A DNA stretch of 64,000 bases from Mesorhizobium sp. dw_380 (GTDB lineage: Bacteria; Pseudomonadota; Alphaproteobacteria; Rhizobiales; Rhizobiaceae): assembly GCF_018588885.1 (NCBI RefSeq), contig NZ_JAFFIW010000024.1:1-64000 (forward strand), written 5' to 3'. The position numbers and the translations under genes are program-made. The notes under the pieces were generated by a model. The model saw only the letters and a list, made by a program, of their open reading frames with translations, did not search any database and was not told the DNA's origin. Positions 12,675 through 24,163 of the stretch are shown piece after piece (the first letter of the stretch is position 1; each line of letters begins with the position of its first letter).

Positions 12675-13303
12675 GCTCTTTCTCCTGGAAGAGCCTGCAG
12701 GACGCGGCCGGCCCGGTTTCACGTGAAACATTCGAGCGCCTGGTGGCGTTCGAAGAGATGTTCCAGAAATGGAACCGCAGCATCAATCTCGTGGCGCAGT
12801 CGACCTCGGGCGATGTCTGGCAGCGTCATATCCTGGATAGTGCCCAGCTCGCTCGCATCGAGCCCGATGCCAGGCATTGGGTCGACATCGGCTCGGGCGG
12901 CGGATTTCCGGGGCTGGTCATGGCGTTTCTGATCGCCGAGCGCGACGGGGCGAGCATCGATCTGGTGGAAAGCAACCGCAAGAAAGCCTCGTTCCTGCAG
13001 ACCGTCATCGGCCAGTTCAACCTGCCGGCGCGGGTCGTGGCGCGCCGCATCGAAGACAGCCATGCGCTTGTTTCGGCGCCGCAAATCGTCACCGCGCGGG
13101 CGCTGGCCCCGCTTTCGGTCCTCCTGGACCTGTCGGCGCCGTGGCTGACGTCAGGCGCGCGCGGGCTGTTTCACAAAGGCCGGGATTACCGCGCCGAAGT
13201 GCAAGAAAGCGTTAACCGATGGTCCTTCGATCTGGTAGAACATCCCAGTGTGACCGATCCTCATGGCGTCATCCTCGAACTGTCCGACCTGCGACCTGCC
13301 TGA
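12671..13303 (+). CDS. rsmG: 16S rRNA (guanine527-N7)-methyltransferase RsmG (GidB)
   Basis: RsmG methylates G527 of 16S rRNA with S-adenosylmethionine. The 210-residue product starts at a GTG overlapping the mnmG stop. It carries VSRETFERL (about 16-24), the SAM motif [15 protein letters not shown] (about 71-85), [13 protein letters not shown] and TARALAPL. Length is normal. The codons for VSRET contain a parS palindrome at 12715-12730. The gene is followed directly by parA. Confidence 0.96.
   Translation: MSSFSWKSLQDAAGPVSRETFERLVAFEEMFQKWNRSINLVAQSTSGDVWQRHILDSAQLARIEPDARHWVDIGSGGGFPGLVMAFLIAERDGASIDLVESNRKKASFLQTVIGQFNLPARVVARRIEDSHALVSAPQIVTARALAPLSVLLDLSAPWLTSGARGLFHKGRDYRAEVQESVNRWSFDLVEHPSVTDPHGVILELSDLRPA
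12715..12730. promoter_or_regulatory. parS: Canonical parS site inside rsmG
   Basis: GGTTTCACGTGAAACA contains the perfect 14-bp core GTTTCACGTGAAAC at 12716-12729. It encodes part of the conserved VSRET segment of RsmG and lies about 600 bp upstream of parA, so this DNA has both coding and centromere function. Confidence 0.88.
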
Positions 13304-13337
13304 TCTTCGACCTGTCAGGCTATTTGGCGACCCAAAA

Positions 13338-14153
13338 ATGAATTTCTGGCATAAACCCATGATGAAGACCCGAATCATCACCGTAGCCAACCAGAAGGGC
13401 GGTGTCGGCAAGACGACCACCGCCATCAATCTGGCCACCGCCTTGGCCGCCATCGGTGAAAAGGTGCTGATCGTCGATCTCGATCCGCAAGGCAATGCGA
13501 GCACGGGCCTCGGCATCGACCGCAAGGACCGCACCGTTTCTTCCTATGATGTGCTGACGGGCGAACTCGAGCTGGAAGCCGCGGCCATTCCGACCGCCGT
13601 GCCCGGTCTGTCGATCGTGCCGTCGACGCTCGACCTGCTCGGCATCGAAATGGAGATCGCCTCGGCGCCGGATCGGGTGCTGCGGCTGCGCAACGCCTTG
13701 CGTGCCGCCTCGGCGCGTTCGGCGGGCTTCGGCTATGTGCTGATAGACTGCCCGCCGTCGCTCAACCTTTTGACGCTCAATTCGATGGCGGCGGCCGATT
13801 CGGTGCTGGTGCCGCTGCAATGCGAGTTCTTCGCGCTCGAAGGGCTCAGCCAATTGCTGGAAACCGTCGAGCAGGTGCGCCGCTCGATCAATCCGGACCT
13901 CACCATCCAGGGCATCGTGCTGACCATGTATGACGGCCGCAACAATCTCGCCAACCAGGTGGTGCAGGACGTGCGGGAGCATATGGGCGACAAGGTCTAC
14001 GAGACCATCATTCCGCGCAATGTGCGGGTGTCAGAGGCGCCTTCCTACGGCAAGCCGGCGATCCTCTACGATTTGAAATGTTCGGGCAGCCAGGCCTATC
14101 TGCAACTGGCCTCGGAAGTGATCCGCCGCGAGCGCAAATTGCGCGCCGCTTGA
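13338..14153 (+). CDS. parA: Chromosome partitioning ATPase ParA
   Basis: ParA forms the ATP-dependent dynamic matrix that moves ParB-parS complexes and segregates origins. The product is 271 residues from the ATG at 13338. It contains the deviant Walker A KGGVGKTTT (about 20-28), LIVDLDPQGNASTGLG, LIDCPPSLN and the PLQCEFFALEGL block typical of chromosomal ParA/Soj. Alternative starts are the ATGs at 13359 or 13362 (about 264 residues); no clear Shine-Dalgarno sequence decides. parB follows after 60 bp, and parS sites lie upstream. Confidence 0.95.
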   Translation: MNFWHKPMMKTRIITVANQKGGVGKTTTAINLATALAAIGEKVLIVDLDPQGNASTGLGIDRKDRTVSSYDVLTGELELEAAAIPTAVPGLSIVPSTLDLLGIEMEIASAPDRVLRLRNALRAASARSAGFGYVLIDCPPSLNLLTLNSMAAADSVLVPLQCEFFALEGLSQLLETVEQVRRSINPDLTIQGIVLTMYDGRNNLANQVVQDVREHMGDKVYETIIPRNVRVSEAPSYGKPAILYDLKCSGSQAYLQLASEVIRRERKLRAA

Positions 14154-14213
14154 TAAGGCCCGTCGCATCAAAGCCGATTCGATACCGAAACGATCCGAAG
14201 ACCTGGAATAGAC

Positions 14214-15101
<888 letters not shown>

Positions 15102-15133
15102 TTAGCCGGCGAATTACCTTCAGGATTGAGCGT

Positions 15134-15162
15134 GGGCTGGCGATTGCCAGCCCTTCTCTTTT
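15134..15162 (+). terminator. Rho-independent terminator after parB
   Basis: A perfect 8-bp stem GGGCTGGC (15134-15141) and GCCAGCCC (15146-15153) with loop GATT is followed by TTCTCTTTT. It lies 32 bp past the parB stop and should end the parAB transcript. Confidence 0.88.
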
Positions 15163-15198
15163 CAGCGCTGGTGATTGGCGAAATCGCCGAAGCGATCG

Positions 15199-15352
15199 AT
15201 CTCCCCCCTTGAGGGGGAGATGGCCGGCAGGCCAGAGGGGGTCGCCTCCATCAAGCGCCGGCGCCCTGCCGGGACGGAGAAGAGGTCGGCGCTCTACATC
15301 CGGCGACCCCCTCTGTCGCCTTCGGCGACATCTCCCCCTCGAGGGGGGAGAT
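15199..15352. repeat. Inverted repeat family B between parB and holA
   Basis: The arm ATCTCCCCCCTTGAGGGGGA...GGCCAGAGGGGGTCG faces CGACCCCCTCTGTCGCC...CATCTCCCCCTCGAGGGGGG. The same element occurs at 20661-20812 and 30657-30806. It directly abuts the holA stop and separates convergent genes. Confidence 0.85.
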
Positions 15353-16398
15353 TAGTTGCGCTGGCCCAGCCTCGCGCTTTCCACCGCGATCCCCAGCAGC
15401 GCCTGCCGCGCCAGGGCCACAGAAAGGTCCGGCCGCCGGCGTGTCTGCAGCACGGCGGTCTGCAGCCGGGTCAGGGCGCGGCCGAGCGCTTCGCTGCTCC
15501 AGCGTTCCAGCGCCTTCTCCACCAGCTTGCGCCGCGAGAAGAAAACCGGCGGGCGGGCACCGGCAACGACCGAGGCGGCATTGCGCCCGCCTTGTTCCAT
15601 CTGGCCGCGCATCACCTGGATCTGCTGCAATTGCCGCATGGCCGAGGACAGCACCAGGAAAGGCGGCCCGCCGGACTGGCAGTGGCGGGTGAAGGCGGTG
15701 TCGAAGTCGGCGACCTTGCCTTCGAGCAGCGCATCGACGGCATCGTCGAACGAGGCGCCGGACACGTCGCCCGACATGGCCCTCACCTCTTCCAGTCCGA
15801 TCTCCTTCTGGCCGTGGGCATAGAGAACAAGCTTCTCGATCTCGCCGCGCGAAGCCAGCCGGTCGCCGCCGAGATTGCGGCGCAGCGCCTGCCGGGCCTC
15901 CAGCGTCATCGACATGCCGGCCTTGCGCAGCTCGTCGTCGATGACGGTGTCGATGTCGCGGGCTTCATCGGCGTAGCAGGGCAGCGCCATGGCGTTGTCC
16001 GCGCCCTCCACCACGGCGCGCAGGCCGACGCCTTTCTTGAGATCGCCGGCCTCGATCAGGATGATGGCATCGCGCGCGGGCTCCGCTGTCAGCGCCTTGA
16101 CGTCGTCGGCCAGCGCCTTCTGGCCGCCGGCATTGCGCACCCAAAGCAGCCGCCGGTCGGAAAACATCGGCACGGTGCGGGCTTCATCGAGCAGGCGGCC
16201 CTCGTCGCGGTCGACCTCCGAACCCTCGAGCCGGACCACCGAGAAGGGATCGTCGAGCGGCAGGCCGGTCTTTGCGGCAAAGGCCTTCGCCCGCTCGGAA
16301 ACGAGGCCACGGTCAGGGCCGTAAAGCAGGACGATGGAGATGCGCGGATCGGGCTTCGCCAGCCACGAATCGACCTCGAAAGCTTTCTTCTGTGCCAT
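15352..16398 (-). CDS. holA: DNA polymerase III delta subunit HolA
   Basis: The delta subunit opens the beta sliding clamp inside the clamp loader. The 348-residue product begins MAQKKAFEVDSWLA and shows LLYGPDRGLVSERAKAFA, VRLEGSEV, MFSDRRLLWVRNAG and the C-terminal AMRQLQQIQVMRGQ segment of the family. As usual for delta, no functional Walker A is expected. In many Rhizobiales leuS and lptE adjoin holA next to parAB. Here the bkd operon follows instead, so the block appears rearranged (inference). Confidence 0.92.
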   Translation of the reverse strand: MAQKKAFEVDSWLAKPDPRISIVLLYGPDRGLVSERAKAFAAKTGLPLDDPFSVVRLEGSEVDRDEGRLLDEARTVPMFSDRRLLWVRNAGGQKALADDVKALTAEPARDAIILIEAGDLKKGVGLRAVVEGADNAMALPCYADEARDIDTVIDDELRKAGMSMTLEARQALRRNLGGDRLASRGEIEKLVLYAHGQKEIGLEEVRAMSGDVSGASFDDAVDALLEGKVADFDTAFTRHCQSGGPPFLVLSSAMRQLQQIQVMRGQMEQGGRNAASVVAGARPPVFFSRRKLVEKALERWSSEALGRALTRLQTAVLQTRRRPDLSVALARQALLGIAVESARLGQRN

Positions 16399-18135
<1,737 letters not shown>

Positions 18136-18138
18136 GCC

Positions 18139-19152
18139 ATGCCGAGACGGACCATGATCGAGGCCATTCGGGATGCCATGGACGTCTCGATGGAGCGCGA
18201 CGACAAGGTCGTCGTGTACGGCGAGGATGTCGGTTTCTTCGGCGGCGTCTTCCGCTGCACGCAGGGCCTGCAGGCCAAATACGGCAAAAGCCGCTGCTTC
18301 GACGCGCCGATCAGCGAATCCGGCATTGTCGGCTCGGCCATCGGCATGGCCGCGTATGGGCTGAAACCCTGCGTGGAAATTCAGTTTGCCGACTACATGT
18401 ATCCCGCCTACGACCAGCTGACGCAGGAAGCCGCAAGGCTGCGCTACCGCTCGAACGGGGATTTCACCTGCCCGATCGTCGTGCGCATGCCGACCGGCGG
18501 CGGCATTTTTGGCGGCCAGACGCACAGCCAGAGCCCGGAAGCCCTGTTCACCCATGTGTCCGGCCTGAAGACGGTGGTGCCGTCCAACCCGCATGACGCC
18601 AAGGGGCTGCTGATCGCCGCGATCGAGGACCCCGATCCGGTGATCTTCCTCGAGCCCAAGCGTCTCTACAACGGTCCGTTCGACGGCCATCACGACCGGC
18701 CGGTGACGCCGTGGTCGAAGCATGAGCTCGGCGAGGTCGCCGACGGCCACTACACGGTGCCGCTCGGCAAGGCGGCGATCCGCAGGGCGGGCTCGGCGGT
18801 TACAGTGCTCGCCTACGGCACCATGGTCTATGTCGCGCAGGCAGCGGCCGAGGAGACCGGCATCGATGCCGAGATCATCGATTTGAGGACGCTGCTGCCG
18901 CTCGACCTCGACACGATCGTCGCTTCGGTCAAAAAGACCGGGCGCTGCGTCATCGTGCATGAGGCGACGCTGACGTCCGGCTTCGGCGCCGAACTGTCGG
19001 CGCTGGTGCAGGAAAACTGCTTCTACCATCTGGAGGCGCCGGTGGCGCGGGTTGCCGGCTGGGACACGCCCTATCCGCATGCGCAGGAGTGGGACTATTT
19101 TCCCGGTCCGGCGCGGGTGGGTCTTGCGCTCATCGAAACGTTGGAAGCCTAG
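18139..19152 (+). CDS. bkdA2: Branched-chain 2-oxoacid dehydrogenase E1 beta subunit
   Basis: This is the partner of E1 alpha in oxidative decarboxylation and reductive acylation of the E2 lipoyl arm. The 337-residue product has VVYGEDVGFFGGVFRCTQGL, FDAPISESGIVGSAIGMA, VEIQFADYMYPAYDQL and the C-terminal GRCVIVHEATLTSGFGAEL. All are characteristic transketolase-like pyrimidine-domain and C-terminal-domain blocks. It is sandwiched between E1 alpha (3 bp gap) and E2 (12 bp gap), so one transcript is likely. Confidence 0.94.
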   Translation: MPRRTMIEAIRDAMDVSMERDDKVVVYGEDVGFFGGVFRCTQGLQAKYGKSRCFDAPISESGIVGSAIGMAAYGLKPCVEIQFADYMYPAYDQLTQEAARLRYRSNGDFTCPIVVRMPTGGGIFGGQTHSQSPEALFTHVSGLKTVVPSNPHDAKGLLIAAIEDPDPVIFLEPKRLYNGPFDGHHDRPVTPWSKHELGEVADGHYTVPLGKAAIRRAGSAVTVLAYGTMVYVAQAAAEETGIDAEIIDLRTLLPLDLDTIVASVKKTGRCVIVHEATLTSGFGAELSALVQENCFYHLEAPVARVAGWDTPYPHAQEWDYFPGPARVGLALIETLEA

Positions 19153-19164
19153 AGGGGGCCTGAG

Positions 19165-20559
19165 ATGGGCGAACACATCATCAAGCTGCCCGATGTCGGC
19201 GAAGGCGTCGCCGAGGCCGAGCTGGTCGAATGGCACGTCAAGGTCGGCGACATCGTGCGCGAGGACACCGTGCTCGCCGCCGTCATGACCGACAAGGCGA
19301 CGGTCGAGATTCCTTCACCCGTCGATGGCGAGATCCTGTGGCTGGGCGCCGAGATCGGCGACACGGTGGCGATCGGCTCGCCCATCGTGCGGTTGAAAGT
19401 GGCGGGCGAGGGGAATGTTGTGGGTGGTGCGACGCCGGCAAAAGTTACGGCTGAGAGTACCCCCACCCCTAACCCCTCCCCACAAGGGGGAGGGGGACGC
19501 GCAACGGTTTCCAAGGTTGGAGCAAAGCCCACCTCGTCGTCATCATCCAAGGGAATCGAAGGCGTGGGAGCGGCTGAAACAGAATCCCCCTCCCCCTTGT
19601 GGGGAGGGGCTAGGGGTGGGGGTACAGCGCCGGCATCTCGCGTTGCCGCGCCCGGTGGCGCACCGCGTCCGGAAGGCGAAAAGCCGCTGGCGTCGCCGGC
19701 TGTCCGCCTGCGCGCAAAAGAGGCCGGCATCGATCTGAGGCAGGTCGCCGGAAGCGGACCGGCCGGCCGCATCGGCCATGAGGACATCGAGGCGTTCCTG
19801 GCGCGCGGGCCGCAGGTCGCCAAGGCATTGGGCCTTGCCCGCAACGATGCGGTCGAAGACATCAAGGTGGTGGGCTTGCGGCGCAAGATCGCCGAGAAGA
19901 TGACGCTGTCCAAGTCGCGCATCCCGCACATCACCTATGTCGAGGAGATCGACGTCACCGCGCTGGAGGAGCTGCGTGCTGCGCTCAACAAGGAAAAGCG
20001 GGCCGCCAAGGGAGGTGGAGAGAGGCCGAAGCTGACGCTGCTGCCATTCCTGATGCGGGCGATGGTCAAGGCGATCTCGGACCAGCCCAACTTGAATTCG
20101 CTGTTCGACGACGAGGCCGGCATCATCCACCAGCATGGCGGCATCCATATCGGCATCGCCGCGCAGACGCCTTCGGGGCTGGTGGTGCCGGTCGTCAAGC
20201 ATGCCGAGGCGCGCGACATCTGGGACTGCGGCGCCGAGGTCAACAGGCTTGCCGAGGCGGCCAAATCCGGCACCGCGACCCGCGACGAGCTGTCGGGCTC
20301 GACCATCACCATCACCTCGCTCGGCGCGATGGGCGGCGTGGCGACGACGCCGGTCATCAACCATCCGGAAGTGGCGATCATCGGCGTCAACAAGATGATG
20401 GTGCGGCCGGTGTGGGACGGCACGCAGTTCATCCCGCGCAAGATGATGAACCTGTCATCGAGCTTCGACCACCGCGTCATAGACGGCTGGGATGCGGCCG
20501 TCTTCATCCAGCGCATCAAGACGCTGCTGGAAACGCCGGCGCTGATCTTTGTGGATTGA
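19165..20559 (+). CDS. bkdB: Branched-chain 2-oxoacid dehydrogenase E2 (dihydrolipoyl acyltransferase)
   Basis: E2 carries the swinging lipoyl arm and transfers the acyl group to CoA. The 464-residue product has an N-terminal lipoyl domain with TDKATVEI (lipoyl Lys44). A long linker follows, then the E3-binding domain around SPAVRLRAKEAGIDL...GRIGHEDIEAFL (about 174-213). The catalytic domain ends with SSSFDHRVIDGWDAA, including the catalytic His and Asp. The linker at about residues 98-154 is encoded by a palindromic repeat (19458-19624) giving Pro/Ser- and Gly-rich peptides. E3 follows after a 333 bp gap holding another palindrome. Confidence 0.94.
   Translation: MGEHIIKLPDVGEGVAEAELVEWHVKVGDIVREDTVLAAVMTDKATVEIPSPVDGEILWLGAEIGDTVAIGSPIVRLKVAGEGNVVGGATPAKVTAESTPTPNPSPQGGGGRATVSKVGAKPTSSSSSKGIEGVGAAETESPSPLWGGARGGGTAPASRVAAPGGAPRPEGEKPLASPAVRLRAKEAGIDLRQVAGSGPAGRIGHEDIEAFLARGPQVAKALGLARNDAVEDIKVVGLRRKIAEKMTLSKSRIPHITYVEEIDVTALEELRAALNKEKRAAKGGGERPKLTLLPFLMRAMVKAISDQPNLNSLFDDEAGIIHQHGGIHIGIAAQTPSGLVVPVVKHAEARDIWDCGAEVNRLAEAAKSGTATRDELSGSTITITSLGAMGGVATTPVINHPEVAIIGVNKMMVRPVWDGTQFIPRKMMNLSSSFDHRVIDGWDAAVFIQRIKTLLETPALIFVD
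19458..19624. repeat. Palindromic repeat inside the E2 coding sequence
   Basis: The 39-bp arms at 19458-19496 and 19586-19624 are reverse complements with a single mismatch. They contain the CCTCCCCACAAGGGGGAGG core of intergenic family A. The reading frame of E2 runs through the whole element without a stop, placing it in the flexible linker between the lipoyl and E3-binding domains. Confidence 0.9.
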
Positions 20560-20892
20560 GGGTGAAAGATGGAGATGTCGGCGAGACAGCGTCCCTCTGC
20601 CCTGTCGGGCTGGTTTTCTTCTTACAATGTTGAAAATTAGCGAAAGCAATGGAGCGCGTAATCTCCCCCCTCGAGGGGGAGATGGCCGGCAGGCCAGAGG
20701 GGGTCGGTACAACTGGACGCGACCGCCTTGCGCGACAGAGGAAGGCTGGCGCTCTACGCGCGGCGACCCCCTCTGTCGCCTTCGGCGACATCTCCCCCTC
20801 AAGTGGGGAGATTACGCGCTTCAAGGGCGGCGCGAACGATCGCCACCCAACATTATCTGCCTTCCAGCACCATTGTGAACCAGGGTGTCGCC
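20560..20892. other. Gap between E2 and E3 genes
   Basis: The 333 bp gap contains a family B inverted repeat at 20661-20812. Its outer edges extend the symmetry (GCGCGTAATC and GATTACGCGC). No promoter or gene is evident. E3 may be expressed by read-through or from its own promoter near 20830-20880. Confidence 0.6.
20661..20812. repeat. Inverted repeat family B
   Basis: The arm ATCTCCCCCCTCGAGGGGGA...CCAGAGGGGGTCG faces CGACCCCCTCTGTCGCC...CTCCCCCTCAAGTGGGGAG. It is close to the copy at 15199-15352 and lies within the presumed bkd operon. Confidence 0.85.
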
Positions 20893-22290
20893 ATGAAAGA
20901 AATCTCCTGCAAGCTGCTCGTCATCGGGGCTGGGCCCGGGGGCTATATCTCAGCCATCCGTGCCGGGCAGCTCGGCGTCGATACGGTGATCGTCGAGGTA
21001 GGCAAGCCTGGCGGCACCTGCCTCAATGTCGGCTGCATTCCGTCCAAGGCGCTGATCCACGCGGCGGAAGAGTTCGAGACTGTGGCGCACATGGCCGGCG
21101 GCAAGAGCCCGCTCGGTATCTCGGTTGCCGCTCCCGTGCTCGACCTTGGCAAAACCGTCGCCTGGAAGGACGGCATTGTCAGCCGGCTCAATAGCGGCGT
21201 CGCTGGCCTGCTCAAGAAGGCGGGGGTGAAGACCGTGCACGGCTGGGCAACGTTCCGGGACGGCAAGAGCGTCGAGGTCGAGACGGAGACGGGAAGCCAA
21301 GTGATCCGTGCCGAGGCGATCGTCATTGCAACGGGCTCGGCGCCGCTCGAATTGCCGTTCCTGCCTTTCGGCGGGTCGGTCATTTCATCCACCGAAGCGC
21401 TGGCGCTGAGCGAGGTGCCGAAGAAGCTTGCCGTCGTCGGTGGCGGCTATATCGGGCTGGAACTCGGCATGGCCTTCGCCAAGATGGGTGCCGAGGTGAC
21501 CGTGGTCGAGGCCTTGCCGCGCGTCCTGGCGCAGTATGATGCGGAGCTGACCCGGCCTGTGGTCAAGCGGCTCTCCGCACTTGGCATCGAGGTGATGCTG
21601 GGCGCCAAGGCCAAAGGCCTGTCGACCAGAGGTGACGCGCTGCTGGTCGAGACATCGGACGGCAAGAGTGGCAAGGTCGCCGCGACCAAGATCCTGGTGA
21701 CGGTCGGGCGCAAGCCAGTGACCGAAGGCTGGGGGCTCGACCAGATCGACCTCGACATGGTGGGCAAGTTCATCAAGATCGACGATCAGTGCCGTACCTC
21801 GATGCGCGGCATCTTCGCCATTGGCGACGTCACCGGCGAGCCGATGCTGGCGCACCGGGCGATGGCGCAGGGCGAAATGGTCGCCGAGATCGTTGCCGGC
21901 CACAAGCGCGGCTGGGACAAGCGCTCTATCCCCGCCGTCTGCTTCACCGATCCCGAGCTGGTGACGGCCGGGCTTTCGCCGGAGGAGGCGAAGGCGCTCG
22001 GCGGCGAGATCAAGATCGGCATGTTCCCCTTCGCCGCCAATGGCCGCGCGATGACCAAGCACGGCGAAGACGGGTTCGTGAGGGTCGTTGCCCGCGCTGA
22101 CAACCATCTGGTGCTCGGCATCCAGGCGGTCGGGCAGGGCGTGTCGGAGCTGTCGACGGCCTTTGGGCTGGCGCTGGAGATGGGCGCGCGGCTGGAGGAT
22201 ATCGCGGGAACGATCCATGCCCATCCGACGCAAGGCGAGGGGTTCCAGGAAGCGGCGCTGAAGGCGCTCGGGCACGCGCTGCATGTTTGA
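20893..22290 (+). CDS. lpdA: Dihydrolipoyl dehydrogenase (E3)
   Basis: E3 reoxidises the dihydrolipoyl arm of E2 and reduces NAD. The 465-residue product starts [18 protein letters not shown] with the FAD GxGxxG motif. It carries the redox disulfide [13 protein letters not shown] (Cys43/Cys48), the NAD motif [12 protein letters not shown], the [20 protein letters not shown] block and the C-terminal HAHPTQGE catalytic His-Glu region. The ATG at 20893 was chosen because the open upstream frame is palindromic repeat. It is most likely dedicated to the bkd complex. Confidence 0.94.
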   Translation: MKEISCKLLVIGAGPGGYISAIRAGQLGVDTVIVEVGKPGGTCLNVGCIPSKALIHAAEEFETVAHMAGGKSPLGISVAAPVLDLGKTVAWKDGIVSRLNSGVAGLLKKAGVKTVHGWATFRDGKSVEVETETGSQVIRAEAIVIATGSAPLELPFLPFGGSVISSTEALALSEVPKKLAVVGGGYIGLELGMAFAKMGAEVTVVEALPRVLAQYDAELTRPVVKRLSALGIEVMLGAKAKGLSTRGDALLVETSDGKSGKVAATKILVTVGRKPVTEGWGLDQIDLDMVGKFIKIDDQCRTSMRGIFAIGDVTGEPMLAHRAMAQGEMVAEIVAGHKRGWDKRSIPAVCFTDPELVTAGLSPEEAKALGGEIKIGMFPFAANGRAMTKHGEDGFVRVVARADNHLVLGIQAVGQGVSELSTAFGLALEMGARLEDIAGTIHAHPTQGEGFQEAALKALGHALHV

Positions 22291-22296
22291 GTTGCT

Positions 22297-22445
22297 TCAC
22301 CCTCCCCCTTGTGGGGAGGGTCGATCCGCGAAGCGGATCGGGGTGGGGGTCCTCACCGGCCGTCGGCGCTTACCCCCACCCCGTCTCGCAATCTCCGCTT
22401 CGCTCCGATCGCGAGCCGACCCTCCCCACAAGGGGGAGGGTGAAG
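22297..22445. repeat. Inverted repeat family A
   Basis: The arm TTCACCCTCCCCCTTGTGGG...GATCCGCGAAGCG faces CCGACCCTCCCCACAAGGGG...GGGTGAAG. Inner ACCCCCACCCCG and CGGGGTGGGGGT blocks match the copy at 6828-6981. It separates the convergent E3 and saccharopine dehydrogenase genes. Confidence 0.85.
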
Positions 22446-22458
22446 ATGGCGCGCCTCC

Positions 22459-23562
22459 TCAGCTCGCGAGCCGGCTTACCATCTCGTGCTGCGCGTAGGC
22501 GCGGCCGAAGCGGTTGGCGAGGAAGGCGTCGAGCGCGATGTCTTCCTGCTTGATAAAGCCGGTCGCCGGCAGGCTGCCGTCGGCGAGCATGTCGAGCACG
22601 GCACAGATGCCGGAGGCGGTGGTGATCTGGATGGCGCTGCGCATCACGCTGCCGACCCGCTTCGAATAGATCTTGTTGGCGTAGGTCTCCTGCAGCAGGC
22701 GGCCGTTCTTGCGGCCCGAGACGGTGACGAAGACGATGACCACGTCCTGCAGCGTCGCCGGCAGGGCGCTCTCGAAGATATCCTTCAGCACGTCGCGGCG
22801 GTGGCGCAGGCCGAGGTCGTTGAGCAGCGCCTTCATGATCGCGGCGTGGCCGGGATAGCGGATGGTGCGGTAGTTCAGCGTGCGCACCTTGCCCTTCAGC
22901 GTCTCGGCCAAAGTTCCGAGCCCGCCCGATGTGTTGAACGCCTCATAGGTGACGCCGTCGAGCGAGAACTCCTCGCGCTCCTCCAGCGGCGGCACCTCGA
23001 TCAATTCGCCCTCGACGATCGCCTCGCAAGGCTCACAATATTCGTTGATGACGCCGTCGGTGCTCCAGGTCAGATTGTAGTTCAGCGCGTTGGACGGGTA
23101 TTGCGGCAGCGCGCCGACGCGCATGCGCACGCTTTCCAGCGTGTCGAAACGGCCAGCGAGATCGTTGGCGACGATCGAGATGAAGCCCGGCGCCAGCCCG
23201 CATTGCGGGATGAAGGCGCTCTTGCCCGAACGCGCCAGTTCCTTGACCCGCCTGGTGCTGACGACGTCCTCGGTCAAGTCGAGATAGTGCACGCCGGCGC
23301 TGGCCGCGGCCTCGGCGATGCGTGTCGTCAGATGGAAGGGGGCGGCGCTCAGCACCGCGAACTTGCCGGCCAGGGCTGCTTCGAGGGTGCCTGGCGCGGC
23401 GATGTCGAGTTCGAGCGTCTCGACGCCATCAGGCACTTCGGCCGCGGCGAGCTGCGCCGCCGAGCGGTCGACGAGGGTGACATGGTAGTCACCCGTCGCG
23501 GCGAGCATCTCGGCAATGGTCGAACCGATCTTGCCGGCGCCGACTACAACAATTTTCTTCAT
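22459..23562 (-). CDS. Saccharopine dehydrogenase family protein
   Basis: Members include saccharopine reductase/dehydrogenase of lysine metabolism and related NAD(P)-dependent imine reductases. The 367-residue product starts MKKIVVVGAGKIGSTIAEML, an NAD-binding Rossmann GxGxxG. It shows GVHYLDLTEDV, GLAPGFISIVANDLA and RTIRYPGHAAIMKALLNDLGL, typical of the lysine-type saccharopine dehydrogenase fold. The gene is divergent from an Lrp/AsnC regulator 123 bp away, which suggests amino-acid-responsive control. The exact substrate is not proven by sequence alone; a lysine-degradation role is the best guess. Confidence 0.85.
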   Translation of the reverse strand: MKKIVVVGAGKIGSTIAEMLAATGDYHVTLVDRSAAQLAAAEVPDGVETLELDIAAPGTLEAALAGKFAVLSAAPFHLTTRIAEAAASAGVHYLDLTEDVVSTRRVKELARSGKSAFIPQCGLAPGFISIVANDLAGRFDTLESVRMRVGALPQYPSNALNYNLTWSTDGVINEYCEPCEAIVEGELIEVPPLEEREEFSLDGVTYEAFNTSGGLGTLAETLKGKVRTLNYRTIRYPGHAAIMKALLNDLGLRHRRDVLKDIFESALPATLQDVVIVFVTVSGRKNGRLLQETYANKIYSKRVGSVMRSAIQITTASGICAVLDMLADGSLPATGFIKQEDIALDAFLANRFGRAYAQHEMVSRLAS

Positions 23563-23685
23563 GACTGATCCCTCGCACCAAAGCTGATTGTGGGGAGAGA
23601 ATCGCAGCTTGCCTGTCGAAAGGAAGCGCGGAATCTGGCAGAGTGAAACCTATCTTTAGTCGATTTGCCGAAGGGATTCGTCGAA

Positions 23686-24114
23686 ATGCTCAGTGAAGCC
23701 GAACAGGCCCTGCTTTCCCTCCTGCGCGCCAACGCGCGCGCTTCGACCGCCGAACTGGCGCGGCAGCTTGGCGTGTCACGCACAACGGTGCAGAGCCGGA
23801 TCGAGCGGCTGGAGCAGCGCGGCATCATCACCGGCTACGGCGTCAGGCTGGCGCCCGACTATGAGCAGGGGCTGGTCAGGGCGCATGTGCTGCTCACGGT
23901 GACGCCGAAGCTTGCCGACAGAGTGGTGCGGGCCCTGCAGGCGCTGCCGCCGGTCAGGACGCTGCATTCGGTCAGCGGCAATTTCGACATGATCGTCGTC
24001 GTCGACGCGCCGTCGATCCGCGACCTCGACGCGCTGCTCGACCAGATCGGCGCCATGGACGGGGTCGAGCGGACCTCGTCGTCGATCATCCTGTCGACAA
24101 GGATAGATCGGTGA
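23686..24114 (+). CDS. Lrp/AsnC family transcriptional regulator
   Basis: This is a small amino-acid-sensing DNA-binding protein. The 142-residue product has an N-terminal helix-turn-helix (ARASTAELARQLGVSRTTV, about 16-34) followed by the RIERLEQRGIITGYGV linker. The C-terminal RAM ligand domain contains the GNFDMIVVVDAPSIRDLDALL region. I chose the ATG at 23686; a TTG at 23665 would add seven residues. It is divergent from the saccharopine dehydrogenase gene, its most likely target. The bkd operon 1.4 kb away is another candidate, because BkdR regulators are Lrp-type. Confidence 0.9.
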   Translation: MLSEAEQALLSLLRANARASTAELARQLGVSRTTVQSRIERLEQRGIITGYGVRLAPDYEQGLVRAHVLLTVTPKLADRVVRALQALPPVRTLHSVSGNFDMIVVVDAPSIRDLDALLDQIGAMDGVERTSSSIILSTRIDR

Positions 24115-24163
24115 GTGGCTGATGTCGCTTTGCGAGGAATGCCGGCAGGACAGCAAAGCTGCC

